A program made the translations under genes and the position numbers. From Legionella tunisiensis (GTDB lineage Bacteria; Pseudomonadota; Gammaproteobacteria; Legionellales; Legionellaceae), in NCBI RefSeq assembly GCF_000308315.1, contig NZ_CALJ01000081.1, forward strand, positions 1-35,306: a stretch of 35,306 nt of DNA, in the 5' to 3' direction. Shown piece after piece: positions 1 to 9,489 of this stretch. Numbering within the stretch: position 1 is the first letter of the stretch; each line of letters begins with the position of its first letter. The notes under the pieces are model-generated. The model made no database searches. It was given only the letters and a program-made list of their open reading frames with translations, and was not told the origin of the DNA.

Positions 1-1964
1 GGTTTTTGCTTTGGTACTGGTGAAAAAAGTACCATGAAGAAGAAGAACATTATCTCTCAATTTTCAGAGGCTTGTACAGGCGAGAAATTTGTACGAGAAG
101 GGCCAAAAATGTTGGGTAAAGAAGTTACACCCAATGCAAAAGAATCGGTAAAGGACGTTGTAAAATGGTTACTTCAACAAAATGATGATAAAAATACCCT
201 TAATTTAACCGGTTTTAGCCGTGGTTCGGTGACTTGTATCGAGACTGCCAATCGGTTGAAGAAATTGGAATCAGATCTAGAAGCAAATAAAGATCGCTTA
301 AATTCAAAAGGGCTCGACGTTCTAAATAAATTAAAGAATTTAGAGATTAATATTTTTGCTATGGATCCTGTTGCTGGGATGAGTGACAAAGGTGTAATGA
401 ATAGGAGAGTAATCCCGGATAATGTGAAGAATTATGTAGCCGTATTACAAACTGATGAAATGCGTCGCGATTTCAAGCCACAAGATATGACACGGGCTAT
501 TATTGCTTCACCAAATACCACTGTATCTATGCTTCCTATGTATGGTAATCATTCTGATACGACAAAGACCAAGAATGATGGCATGCAGAGTGGTGCAAAA
601 ATTATGTGGCATTCTCTTTACCAATTTTTAACTCAACATGGTACGACCTTTAAAGATGGCAAAATGCCGCAGATGGTTACCAGCGATCCAAAGAAAGCAG
701 GGAATCCTTATTCTGATATATCGCAATTTCCTCCCGAAACGCAAAGTAAAGAGATGTTGAAGATATTTGGTCAACATCATCAAGAACGGGGGGCTTATTT
801 GAAATCGGGTAAAACAGTGAAGCTTGTAGATGGAATACCCGTGCCTAGAGATGTTAGAAGCTTGAATAATCATCTTGATTTTTACGTAAAAAATTCCGAT
901 TTCTTTGTCAATCAACTCGAGCGGGAGTTGTTTAAAGTATCTTACCCTAAAGCATTTAATTATTTATTTGAGCAGAATCAGAAAGATCCCCGCTTTCCTA
1001 ATGACAGTGCCTCTACGGCAGAAGACGTTATTAACGAATTAAAGCAATTAAAAGAGGAGGATCCAGCGCTTTTTGCTCGTTTGAGTGCGCGTGGGGTTGG
1101 TTTGGATGAACGTCAAGAACCCACTGTAGGTGAACCTGGCGGTTTACACTGTATAGAACCTTGCTCTACAGTAAGGCAAATGTTCCCTGACATGCTGCCA
1201 GAGAGTGCGAAAAATCCTGATCCTGATGTCGCTAAGTTGGAGGCTCTTGAAAAAGATGTTTATCGTCTTACCTTTAAATATGAGCGAGAAAAATCGGAAT
1301 TACTCGCTTTTTCACAAAGAAGCCAGGCTGATAAGGCACAAGCGTTACGTAATGAAGTGAAAAACATCATCGAGAATGAACCTGGTTCGCCGCAAGATAA
1401 ATATGAGAAAGTTTTGAATAAAGTTGAAGAACATTATAAACATTTGACGGAAGCAACAAGTAATAGCCAGTTACCTCGTATGTTAGGTGGTTTATTAGCG
1501 AAACATGATCGTACGTTTGAAGTGAAACACACATCCGTACCACGTATGTTAATGGCTGATTTTATTTATTCTTCGCTTAGTTTGCTTAAGACGTCAGTTG
1601 ATTTTGCTTTTAGCTTAGGCCATCTTGGTGGTGGTGCCTTATCGTTTGTGGGTACAGCGTTGCAAGATTTTGGTAAACGGTGTAATGACGTTATAGGAAA
1701 AGTGGGCATGAACCCTCTCAAAGGTCTTGCATCAGCAGTTGCTTATGGTCTTGAGGGAATTGGTTTTGCTATAAAAATAGCTTTGGACTAAAACCTCTCG
1801 GTAATCTTATTACTTCTGCTATTCGCGATATTAGGGATGAAGCAGTTAAAGTAATTGCTCCAGTTCAAGTTGAAAAAATTGATCCGAAAGAAAAATGTAA
1901 ACAAATGAAAGACGATCTTCTTAAAGAAAAATCAAAAGACGCAGCCACCGGATCAAGGAGATGA
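1..1964 (+). CDS. Putative effector, alpha/beta-hydrolase (DUF2235/Tle1-like), 5' truncated and frameshifted near its 3' end
   Basis: The reading frame is open from base 1, so the ATG at 34 is probably internal. From that Met the restored protein is about 643 residues. A GFSRGS nucleophile elbow (Ser62), DPVAG (Asp111) and YGNHSD (His173) are in the order and spacing of a Ser-Asp-His hydrolase, as in DUF2235 and type VI Tle1-like lipases. The middle (about residues 330-490) is charged and helical. The C-terminal part (about 500-585) has Gly/Ala-rich hydrophobic helices that could insert into or lie on a membrane. The frame stops at 1789-1791, but one extra G near 1786-1787 continues it to a stop at 1962-1964, adding a charged tail. 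Legionella effectors often pair a hydrolase fold with such a tail. Substrate unknown; delivery by Dot/Icm is inference. Confidence 0.6.
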
Positions 1965-2003
1965 TTTGCAGACCATGTGGTAATGAAAACATAAATATGT
2001 TTA

Positions 2004-2020
2004 CTTAAGAGTTCCTTAAT
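2004..2020 (+). promoter_or_regulatory. PmrA-box-like tandem repeat
   Basis: CTTAAGAGTTCCTTAAT contains two TTAA(G/T) half-sites whose starts are 11 bp apart, the arrangement described for the L. pneumophila PmrA regulator, which controls many Dot/Icm effector genes (consensus near cTTAATatT-N2-cTTAAT). The second half is perfect for TTAAT; the first has G in its fifth position. A possible -10 (TAGACT, 2031-2036) lies 10 bp downstream, and the ATG at 2070 follows a GAAGGAAAT ribosome site. Only one such box was seen, so a chance match is possible. Confidence 0.4.
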
Positions 2021-2069
2021 TTTTGCTTGTTAGACTGCTCCGCTTTATCTAATCATTGAAGGAAATAAA

Positions 2070-2489
2070 ATGCTTGATTTTTATCAAGGACAACAGGCGA
2101 TACAAGGGCTTTTAGCCACTTTTCTTGATATCTATCCTTATGAGTACCCTAACAAAGAAACCTTGGTTGCTCTCACTAATTTACAAAATACCGCTTAGAA
2201 TTTCTGATAGGCGAATTGAAAACCCTTCTTCTACTCCAGAAATCTCAACGAAATATGGGAAGACTATTGCAAGAGTTATCGTGATCAACAACGATTATTA
2301 GCCCCTATTGTTACAGCAGAGTATGCGGCGTCTTATTTGCCAGATCTTGTATTACCTGCTCCCCAAATGGAGGAGGACGAATTAGTAGAACAAGAAACCG
2401 CTGGACTTCAATTAGAAGAACCGCTGCCTATAAATACTGGCTTCAATCCTGAGAGCATCTTTTTTCACAGCAGCCATCCAGTACTGTAA
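2070..2489 (+). pseudogene. Frameshifted N-terminal part of (or small gene preceding) the bZIP protein
   Basis: An ATG at 2070 with a good ribosome site (AAGGAA) starts a frame that stops at 2196-2198. The same frame resumes near 2220 and runs to 2487-2489. The stops in between vanish if one T is added at 2195-2196 and one A removed from the run at 2218-2221, giving a continuous, mostly helical protein with an acidic stretch (EEDELVEQE). A further T added to the T6 run near 2459-2464 would fuse it in frame to the bZIP ORF at 2501, giving a single protein of about 297 residues. Alternatively these are two genes 11 bp apart, the second with its own TAAGGA site. I recognise no domain in this part. 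Confidence 0.5.
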
Positions 2490-2500
2490 GGAATAATAAG

Positions 2501-2962
2501 ATGGATAGCCCTGCTCCATACAGTAGTTTAGTAGGCACTCTCCCTTTCTTTCCCTTACCAGAAAAAACGGGTGAAACTAGTAACGGAAGTGATAAATACA
2601 CGCTTTATGAACAAAAAGTTCAACGTTTAAAAGCAAGAAAGAACTCTCTTTCTATAGAAGAGAAACAAGAACTTAGGCGTTTGTCCAACCTCTTATCTGC
2701 GCGCAATTCACGAATTCATAAGAAAGAGTATATCCAAGAGCTACAAGCTTCATTAGCAGAAAATACAGATAAAAATAAAGAGCTTCAAGACAATTATTCT
2801 CGTCTTACTATCGAACAGCAAGCACTAAAAGAAGAGCTTGCCCGGCTAATGTCAATGGTTGTGGAGATGGGGATAGATCCCTACAGTTTGCTTGAGCATG
2901 CTATGGCGTCTTCTGTAGAGGAAGAAGAGTCCTTTCTTCAAGAATCACTTCACATTGGCTAA
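2501..2962 (+). CDS. bZIP-domain protein, candidate Dot/Icm effector
   Basis: The protein is 153 residues as read. Residues 59-71 form a bZIP basic region: Arg59, Arg60, Asn63, Ser66, Ala67, Arg68, Ser70, Arg71, matching the N-x7-R rule and the five DNA-contact positions of GCN4 (N, A, A, S, R) with Ser for the first Ala, as in plant G-box bZIPs. Lys74 and Lys75 continue the basic stretch. The zipper d positions follow in exact register from Asn63 +18: Leu81, Asn88, Leu95, Leu102, Leu109, Leu116. The a position at +29 is Asn92, the buried Asn of GCN4 that sets parallel dimers. The C-terminus carries a glutamate block (residues 140-143, 10-13 from the end), like the Dot/Icm E-block signal. bZIP domains are a eukaryotic family. 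Delivery to a host nucleus is inference. It may be the 3' part of a longer protein starting at 2070. Confidence 0.75.
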   Translation: MDSPAPYSSLVGTLPFFPLPEKTGETSNGSDKYTLYEQKVQRLKARKNSLSIEEKQELRRLSNLLSARNSRIHKKEYIQELQASLAENTDKNKELQDNYSRLTIEQQALKEELARLMSMVVEMGIDPYSLLEHAMASSVEEEESFLQESLHIG

Positions 2963-2969
2963 ATGGATA

Positions 2970-3008
2970 GGGTATTCACTTATAACGACTGTTACCTGTT
3001 GAATACCC
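2970..3008. terminator. Inverted repeat between convergent genes, possible bidirectional terminator
   Basis: GGGTATTCA (2970-2978) pairs perfectly with TGAATACCC (3000-3008) around a 21-base loop. It lies between the stop of the bZIP gene and the stop of the convergent metal-resistance operon. The loop is long and the flanking T tracts are poor, so termination is plausible but not certain. Confidence 0.35.
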
Positions 3009-3026
3009 AAATGCTTTCTTAAAATA

Positions 3027-3895
3027 TCAGGGTCTATAAATCTTAATACCAAAGGGAACAAATAATTCTTTGCCTCTAATTTTCACCTGGGCATACAGTT
3101 TAACAAAACCGACTTTTTCAGGAACAATGTGGAATTGTAATTCAGGGCCACCGCGGTCGGAATTTTTCTGCGGTTCGGTACCCATCGGGTGGATGTGAAC
3201 AACGGTTTTAAAATCGTCGTTAAAACCCACAATATGAGCGTAAGCCCCCATGACTGGTTCCAAAGAGCGGACAGGATTACCTTTTGTATCTGTGATATGA
3301 ATTGTTCCCATGGCTGGTTTTCCTACTTCCAATTGCTTTTGATCAAAGGATAGCTTGAATGTGTAGCCATCAACAGTGCTTTCGTTGGAGAGGTGGTGAG
3401 TTTTTCTTATCGCGCTTTGCGGGGCATGAAGCAAATTACTAATTACATATTCTTGTCGGTTAGTTTTTGTTGGCACTAGATCCACCCAAATGCGGTAAGT
3501 GGTATTTTTTGTGTTGGGTGCCATGTAAATTGATAAACACCAGCTTGATCGGTTGCTTGCGGATGAGTATGGGTATAATCGCTTAAGTTATCATCAATAA
3601 TCAACAAGTGTATTTTTTGGGTATGGACTTCCTTTAAATCTTCCAGAGTAATTGGTTGATTATTTTGAATATCAGTTAATTTAATAGTAACAAGTTGTTG
3701 TTCTCCTTTTGCAAGGATTTTTTGGACAGTTAGCTTGATAGACGGTAAATTCTGTCTGGTTGGATGCGCATGATGTGCAGGATTCATAGTGTTGTGTTGA
3801 TGGTTTCCATCAGCAAATAAAGGGTGAATAGAAAAACTCACTACCAGAATTGAAATAAAAGATTTATTGAAGATCTTATGGATAAAACGTTTCAC
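3027..3895 (-). CDS. Periplasmic His-rich metal-associated protein (FixH/YtkA-like domains), frameshifted
   Basis: Restored length is about 289 residues, from a GTG at 3895-3893 preceded by GGAG. A hydrophobic signal peptide ends near FADG and is followed by a His-rich stretch (HQH, HHAHP). Two beta-rich domains follow; each has a His motif typical of proteins next to copper and heavy-metal efflux genes: YTHTHP in the first and HIHPMG in the second, resembling the FixH/YtkA-like fold. The frame breaks in the A6 run near 3507-3512; one more A joins the halves. It is the last gene of the metal operon, 71 bases after helA. A role in binding or handing over metal in the periplasm is inferred from position and His content. 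The ATG at 4117 sits inside helA and is unlikely to be the start. Confidence 0.6.
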
Positions 3896-3966
3896 TTTTA
3901 ACACTCCAAATACAACTATCTTTATCACCAATAGCGATAAAACAATGTTATCACAATCAAGACAAT

Positions 3967-6900
3967 CTATTTCTTCAACCGTTTTTCTCGCCATAATTCC
4001 ACAGTGTTGTACACTGTTGGAACAACGAACATATTTAAGACAGTTGAAGTAACAAGTCCTCCCAGTAATACTTGTGCTAAAGGCCTTTCTAATTCCTTGC
4101 CGACAGGTGAGCCCCATAATAAAGGAATTAAGCCTAATGTTGCTGTAGCGGCAGTCATTAAAACCGGAATCAAGCGATCAATCGTTCCTTGCACGACAAC
4201 GTCTTGTATACTGTGGCCTTCTCGTCGTAATTGATTGTAATGGCTGATCAAAATAATACCATTTCTGGCGGCAATACCAAAGAGTGTAATAAAGCCAATC
4301 AGTGCTGCCACACTAAGTTGACCACTAGCAATGAAAAGCGATAAGACGCCACCAATGAGTGCGAGGGGTAAATTAAAGAGCACCAGGAGTGCTTCACGCA
4401 GCGTTCCAAACGCTTTATACAACAATACCAGCATTGCTAAAATTGCCAAGCTACCCAAGAGCATAATGGTCCTTGTTGCCTGCTGCTGACTCTCAAACTG
4501 GCCGCCATATTGAATAAAATAACCGGCAGGTAGTTTAATTTTATCTTTAATTTGTTGTTTTACATCATGTATTACGCTACCTAAATCTCTTCCTTGTACG
4601 TTAAATCCGACTACAACCATGCGTTGTACATTCTCACGATTAATTAAAAGGGTTGTTCTTCTTCTGAGATGTGAGCCACGGAACGTAAAGGTATTTTTCA
4701 CTGCTTGCCGAATTAATAATGCCGTGTGCGTCAATTAACATGTCCTGTACTGCTTTAACACTATCTCGCCCTGGCTGGGCGAGGCGAACATAAAGATCAA
4801 AGCTACGCTGCCCCTCAAGAACACTCGAGACACGAACACCATTCAATAGGGTTTGGACATCGTCTGAAATCTGTCCAATATTAATGCCATAGGTGGCTGC
4901 TTTTTCCCGATCTATTTTGATAATTAGCTGCGGCACGTTAATTTGCTGTTCTTTATTAATATCTACCACACCGGGTAAATTTTTTAATAAGCCTTCTACA
5001 GATTGCCCCAAATCGTTGAGAGTTGTTAAATTATCACCAAAAATTTTAATTGCCACTTGGGCTCGAACACCAGAAAGAACCTCATCCATACGGTGTGCAA
5101 TAAATTGACCCACATTAAAAACAGCGCCTGGTATTTGCGCTAAATCCTGGCGGATATTTTTGATTAATTCAATTGGGGGCATGTTTTTATTTTATCAAAA
5201 TCAAGATTAACATCGAATTCGCTGACATTGGGCGGCAGAGCGTCTTCATCTAATTCACTACGACCTGCACGTTGTGAAATAGAGAGCACCTGGGGGTATT
5301 TCAATAATTTTTTGCGCACCTGTGTGCCTAAACGCATGGACTCCTCCAGTGATGTTCCTGGTAGGGTCGTCATTGCTATAATAAAATTGCCTTCATGAAA
5401 TTCAGGTAAGAAGGAGGTTCCAAAAATGGAATTAAAGTTAATACTGATAAAAAAGCGGCTCCTGCCAGGCTGGTTACAGCCCAAAAATGATTGAGCGCCC
5501 AATGCAATAAGCGCTGAAAATGATGCTTTAGCCAAAGGACAAATCGAGTTTCTGTTTCTGCCTGTGAGTCATTTTCTAACGTAACCACGCTTTCTTCATG
5601 TAATCGTTCTTTTGTAGTTAAGGTACGCAAGGGCATTGCTTGTTGAGCATCACTCTGTTTTTCACTGTGGCGTACTAAAAGTAGATAACATAAGGCAGGT
5701 ACCATAGTGAGTGACACGACTAGAGAACCGAGTACAGAGGCAATATAAGCGATCGCCAAGGGGCTGAAAATTCGTTCGGAAACACCTGAAAGAAAAAGAT
5801 AGGTAAAAATACCAGACTGATAATCAGTGTTGCATAGACAACGGAATTTCTAATTTCACAAACTGCATCAAAAACAATTTTAATGGTCGGAAAAGGTTTT
5901 GTAGATGAACGATTTAAACGTAAACGGCGTACTACATTCTCAACGGTGATAATGCCATCATCAACGACTTCACCAATAGCGATGGCAATACCTCCAAGCG
6001 TCATCGCATTAATGCCAAAGCCGAAAATATAGAGAACGAGGATGCCAATTATGAAAGAGACCGGCATTGATAAAAAGTAATAAACGAGGCACGTATATTC
6101 ATTAAAAAATAAATAGTACTAAAATGACGATCAAGGCGCCTTCCAAAAGAGCAATACTTAAATTACGAATTGCTGATTCAATGAAATTGGCTTGTCTAAA
6201 TACAGTGGTAAAGAGTTCTACTCCAGCTGGAAGAGCTGCTTTGATTTCAGCCAATGCCTTTTCTACTTTGTGGGTAGTGGCTAAGGTATCTGCGCCATAG
6301 GTTTTTGAAATAGTGCCAATGACTGCACGTTCAGTATTAAACGCACTGTCACCACGCTTAATTTCTCCACCGAAAGTTACTGTTGCAACATTCGCGATAG
6401 TGATTGGAATACCTTTTCTGGTGGTTATAATTGTTTTTCTGATGTCATCTAAGGTCTTAACTCGTCCTATAGCCCCTACAACAAGTTCAGTACCAGATTT
6501 TTGCAGAAATGCCCCAGGGACATTGCGATTTGTATTTTCCAGTGCCTGACGAACTTCTTCTACACTGATGCCATAAGCCAGCATCCGGGAAGCGTCTAAA
6601 CGGACTTGATACTGTTTTACTTCACCGCCTAAGGAAACCACGGAGGCAACCCCTCCTAAAGCAAGAATCCGAGGTCGAATGGTCCAGTCAGAAATAGTAC
6701 GTAATTCTTCTGGTGATACAGTGTTGCTAACCAGAGCATATTTAAGCATCCAACCGACAGCGGAAATGACCGGTAGCATCACTGGAGGATTAATACCATT
6801 AGGTAATCGATTGAGCGCTTGTTGAATGCGTTCATTCACTAATTGCCTGTCACGATAAATATCGGTTTTATCATCAAAAACAACGATAATAGTTGAAAGT

Positions 6901-7166
6901 CCTACGGATGTTTTGGAGCGAACATGTAGGACGCCTGGGGTACCATTAATCACACTTTCCAATGGGTAAGTAATAAGTGCTTCTACGTCTTGAGGAGTCA
7001 TGCCTGGTGCTTCTGTTTGGACTACTACCTGGGGTGGGGCAAATTCAGGAAATACATCGACAGCCATTTTTTGCAGGGTAAATCCACCAGCGATACAAAA
7101 TACTAACGTTATAGCTAGTACAAGAGGGCGGTTAGCAAGTGACCATGCGACTAGGCGATTAAACAT
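3967..7166 (-). CDS. helA: HelA, heavy-metal efflux RND pump (CzcA/CusA family), seven frameshifts
   Basis: This is the inner-membrane proton/metal antiporter of a tripartite efflux complex, about 1068 residues once restored (family usually 1030-1070). Visible in order: N-terminal helix, the porter-domain stretch with EAPGMTPQDVEALITYPLE, the TM4 motif GEVVDDGIITVEN followed by RR, and the second half with GVRAQVAIKIFG, NRENVQR and GFITLFGIAARNGI. The TM4 motif differs from the NAHK-type motif of CusA, so the exact metal cannot be read from sequence. Seven one-base losses sit in A/T runs of 4-6: 4646-4649, 4694-4698, 5184-5188, 5422-5426, 5793-5797, 6072-6076 and 6104-6109. Adding one base at each gives one continuous protein. 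It directly abuts helB. Confidence 0.9.
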
Positions 7167-8130
7167 CTAGGGAGAATCCTTTGTTGATTGAGTTTTATTC
7201 CCACCGGTTAACCAGAGGGTGTAAAGTTGTCGATTGCCTTGCATCACTACTTCATCGCCAGCGGCCAAGCCGGCAGTAATTTCGGTATAGGTTTCATCAC
7301 TTAAGCCTGTTTTGACTACAACGCGCTCATAAGCATTACCTTGCCGTTTAAAGACAAATTTTTCGTTATTTGCTTCTAGGATTGCGGAATTGGGAATAGT
7401 CAGCGCTTCCGCTTTTTGAGCTAACCTAAGGTATACCCGAGTAAACATACCCGGTTTCAGCAGTCCTTGCTGATTGTCTAATAAGATCTGAATATTGACT
7501 GTTCTTGTTAATGAGTCGAGATTGGGCTCAATAAGGATCACTTTTCCAGTAAAGCGTTTTTGGGGGTAACTGAGTACTTTAACCTTGGCTTCTTGCCCAG
7601 TTTTAACTTTCCCTAAATCTTCCTCATACACTTTCGCTACGGTAATCACCTGGGCGCGATTACTAATATGAAAAAGCACAGTATTAGGAGCAATCGCTTG
7701 ACCGAGATTCACATTGCGTGCATCAATGATACCTGCCCATCGGCGCTTTAATGACGATGCTAGGTGGTGGATCGCCGATTAATAATGATTGTACTTTTAC
7801 TAAGGGCTGCCCCAGTTTCACTTTATCGCCCAGATTGGCATATAACGCTGAGACATTACCATTTATTCTCACGCTGACATCAGCTTGTGCATTGGGTAAT
7901 AACTGGATTTCGCCATTTAAACTTAACCGTTGAGCAATTGCTCTTTTGGTTACAGTAGCCAATTTTAAATCAATGATGTTGGTCTGTTCTTGATTTAAGT
8001 ACACCGGTCCTGTGGGATGGGTTGAAATTTCAATTTTTTCACCATGAGCAAAAATAGATGCGGGCTGCAGGAGAATGATGCAGAAGAGTAGGCAATAAGG
8101 CCAAAAATTAGCAGGTTTTTGAGGATCCAT
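7167..8130 (-). CDS. helB: HelB, periplasmic adaptor (membrane fusion protein) of the metal RND pump, frameshifted
   Basis: HelB bridges HelA and HelC. The N-terminus has a signal peptide ending near IFAHG. A split biotinyl-lipoyl domain follows (GNVSALYANLGDKVKLGQPL and, after the frame repair, APMAGIIDARNVNLGQ), then the beta-barrel (EEDLGKVKTGQEAKV, GMFTRVYLRL) and membrane-proximal part. Restored length is about 320 residues, compact for a CzcB-type adaptor: the two lipoyl halves are joined by only about 15 residues, so the long alpha-hairpin is absent. One extra base in the run 7736-7738 breaks the frame. The start overlaps the 3' end of helC by 23 bases, indicating translational coupling. 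Confidence 0.82.
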
Positions 8131-9433
8131 GTAAATTCCTTGGCGTAGATAAATACGGACAGAGTTTACTGTTTTGATCAGTGCCTAGTGCTGTACATAG
8201 TTTTACTAAGGCTTGAGTGTATTTTTCCAACATATTGAGATAAGCCACCTGTAAATCATTATGTTGCCGCTGTACTTGTAAGACTTCTAATAAGGATATT
8301 TGCCCATTTCGATAAGCATTCCTTGCCAACTCTACATTGCGTACTGTCAATTTTAATGGTCCTTGCTGTGATTGCTGTAAGGCAGTTTGCAAGGCCTGTA
8401 CCTGGGCATAACTACTTGCTATTTCAGTTTGAATGGTTAGTTTAAGTGCTTTTAGCTGCATAAGCGTTTGCGTTCCGGCCGTGCTTGTTTCTAAAATACG
8501 GCCTTGGTTGGCATTAAATAAGGGAAATGGAATTGACAGATTGATACTTAAAGCGCGATCCGGGGTTTGTATTGGCGCTCCTTCCACTGCTATTTTGTTT
8601 TGTTGTACCCCTAAACCAATAGTCCAGTCAGCCCAGCGTTCAGCCCTTGCAAGTTGTTGATCAGCTTGTGCGCGATGTAAATTTAACCAGGCCATTCGTA
8701 TTTCAGGACGTTGCTGTATAGCGGTGGCTTGTAAGTCTGGCAACCTTGGAAGCTGTATTGTTGGTGGTACTGTTTTATTCAGGTATAACGGTGTTGTTGC
8801 TGCTTGGCCTAATAATTGGTTAAGTTGAGCTATTTGGCTAATACGTAAGCTATCTAAAATTTGTTTTTCTTGCAAAATGCGTTGGTATTCCAGATTGGCA
8901 ATGTTGGTATCCAGTTCAGATACTTCCGCTGCCTGAAAGCGATTTTGGGTTACTCGCATTAATTGCTGGTTGATTGCGAGAAGATTATTCAACTGTTCTA
9001 AACGGCGATCAGTGATAAGAATGGCGTAGTAATTATCAGCCACCTTGGCTTTTAACAGTCGTTTGGCATTTTTTATTTCGGTTATGGCAAGTGCTACATC
9101 AACACGTGCCAAATTCTTTTTCTTACCGATACGTCCGGAAACAGGGAACGCTTGATTGAATCCTATGCTTGTTGTGTATTCCCCTTCATTGGTAAAAAAG
9201 CGATCATCAGTATTTCCCAGAGCCAAGCTTGGGTTTGGCCATAAGCCAGCTTGCACTAGACGAGCGCGTGCCAGGCTAATATTGTATTGAGCAGCTTTTA
9301 AATCATTATTATTTTGTATGGCAAGGTTGCTTAGCTGAGCCAGGGTTAGCCCCGATGCAAAGGTTAAAGGAATTCGGACTATAAAAATTAAGCAAATAAA
9401 GAACACAATCCTTCTGTAAGCGCTTATTTTCAT
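8108..9433 (-). CDS. helC: HelC, outer-membrane efflux channel (TolC/CzcC family)
   Basis: The 441-residue protein is intact. A signal peptide (about residues 1-26) precedes two repeats of long amphipathic helices, rich in Gln, Ala and Leu, typical of the outer-membrane efflux protein family (for example ARARLVQAGLWPNPSL near 50 and RNAYRNGQISLLEVLQVQRQ near 380). The order helC-helB-helA matches the Legionella hel locus. It follows copA after 56 bases without an obvious promoter or terminator, so it is probably co-transcribed from the csoR promoter. Confidence 0.88.
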   Translation of the reverse strand: MKISAYRRIVFFICLIFIVRIPLTFASGLTLAQLSNLAIQNNNDLKAAQYNISLARARLVQAGLWPNPSLALGNTDDRFFTNEGEYTTSIGFNQAFPVSGRIGKKKNLARVDVALAITEIKNAKRLLKAKVADNYYAILITDRRLEQLNNLLAINQQLMRVTQNRFQAAEVSELDTNIANLEYQRILQEKQILDSLRISQIAQLNQLLGQAATTPLYLNKTVPPTIQLPRLPDLQATAIQQRPEIRMAWLNLHRAQADQQLARAERWADWTIGLGVQQNKIAVEGAPIQTPDRALSINLSIPFPLFNANQGRILETSTAGTQTLMQLKALKLTIQTEIASSYAQVQALQTALQQSQQGPLKLTVRNVELARNAYRNGQISLLEVLQVQRQHNDLQVAYLNMLEKYTQALVKLCTALGTDQNSKLCPYLSTPRNLHGSSKTC

Positions 9434-9489
9434 AAATTAGCCAATAATTTTCTGCTGTCCAATCTCTTGGGGAGCAGAGATTTTATTTT

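Noticed and set aside
3967-7166. Six separate RND or hypothetical proteins in this stretch
   Set aside because: Successive fragments join exactly at A/T runs with one added base each and give a single full-length HelA, so they are one gene.
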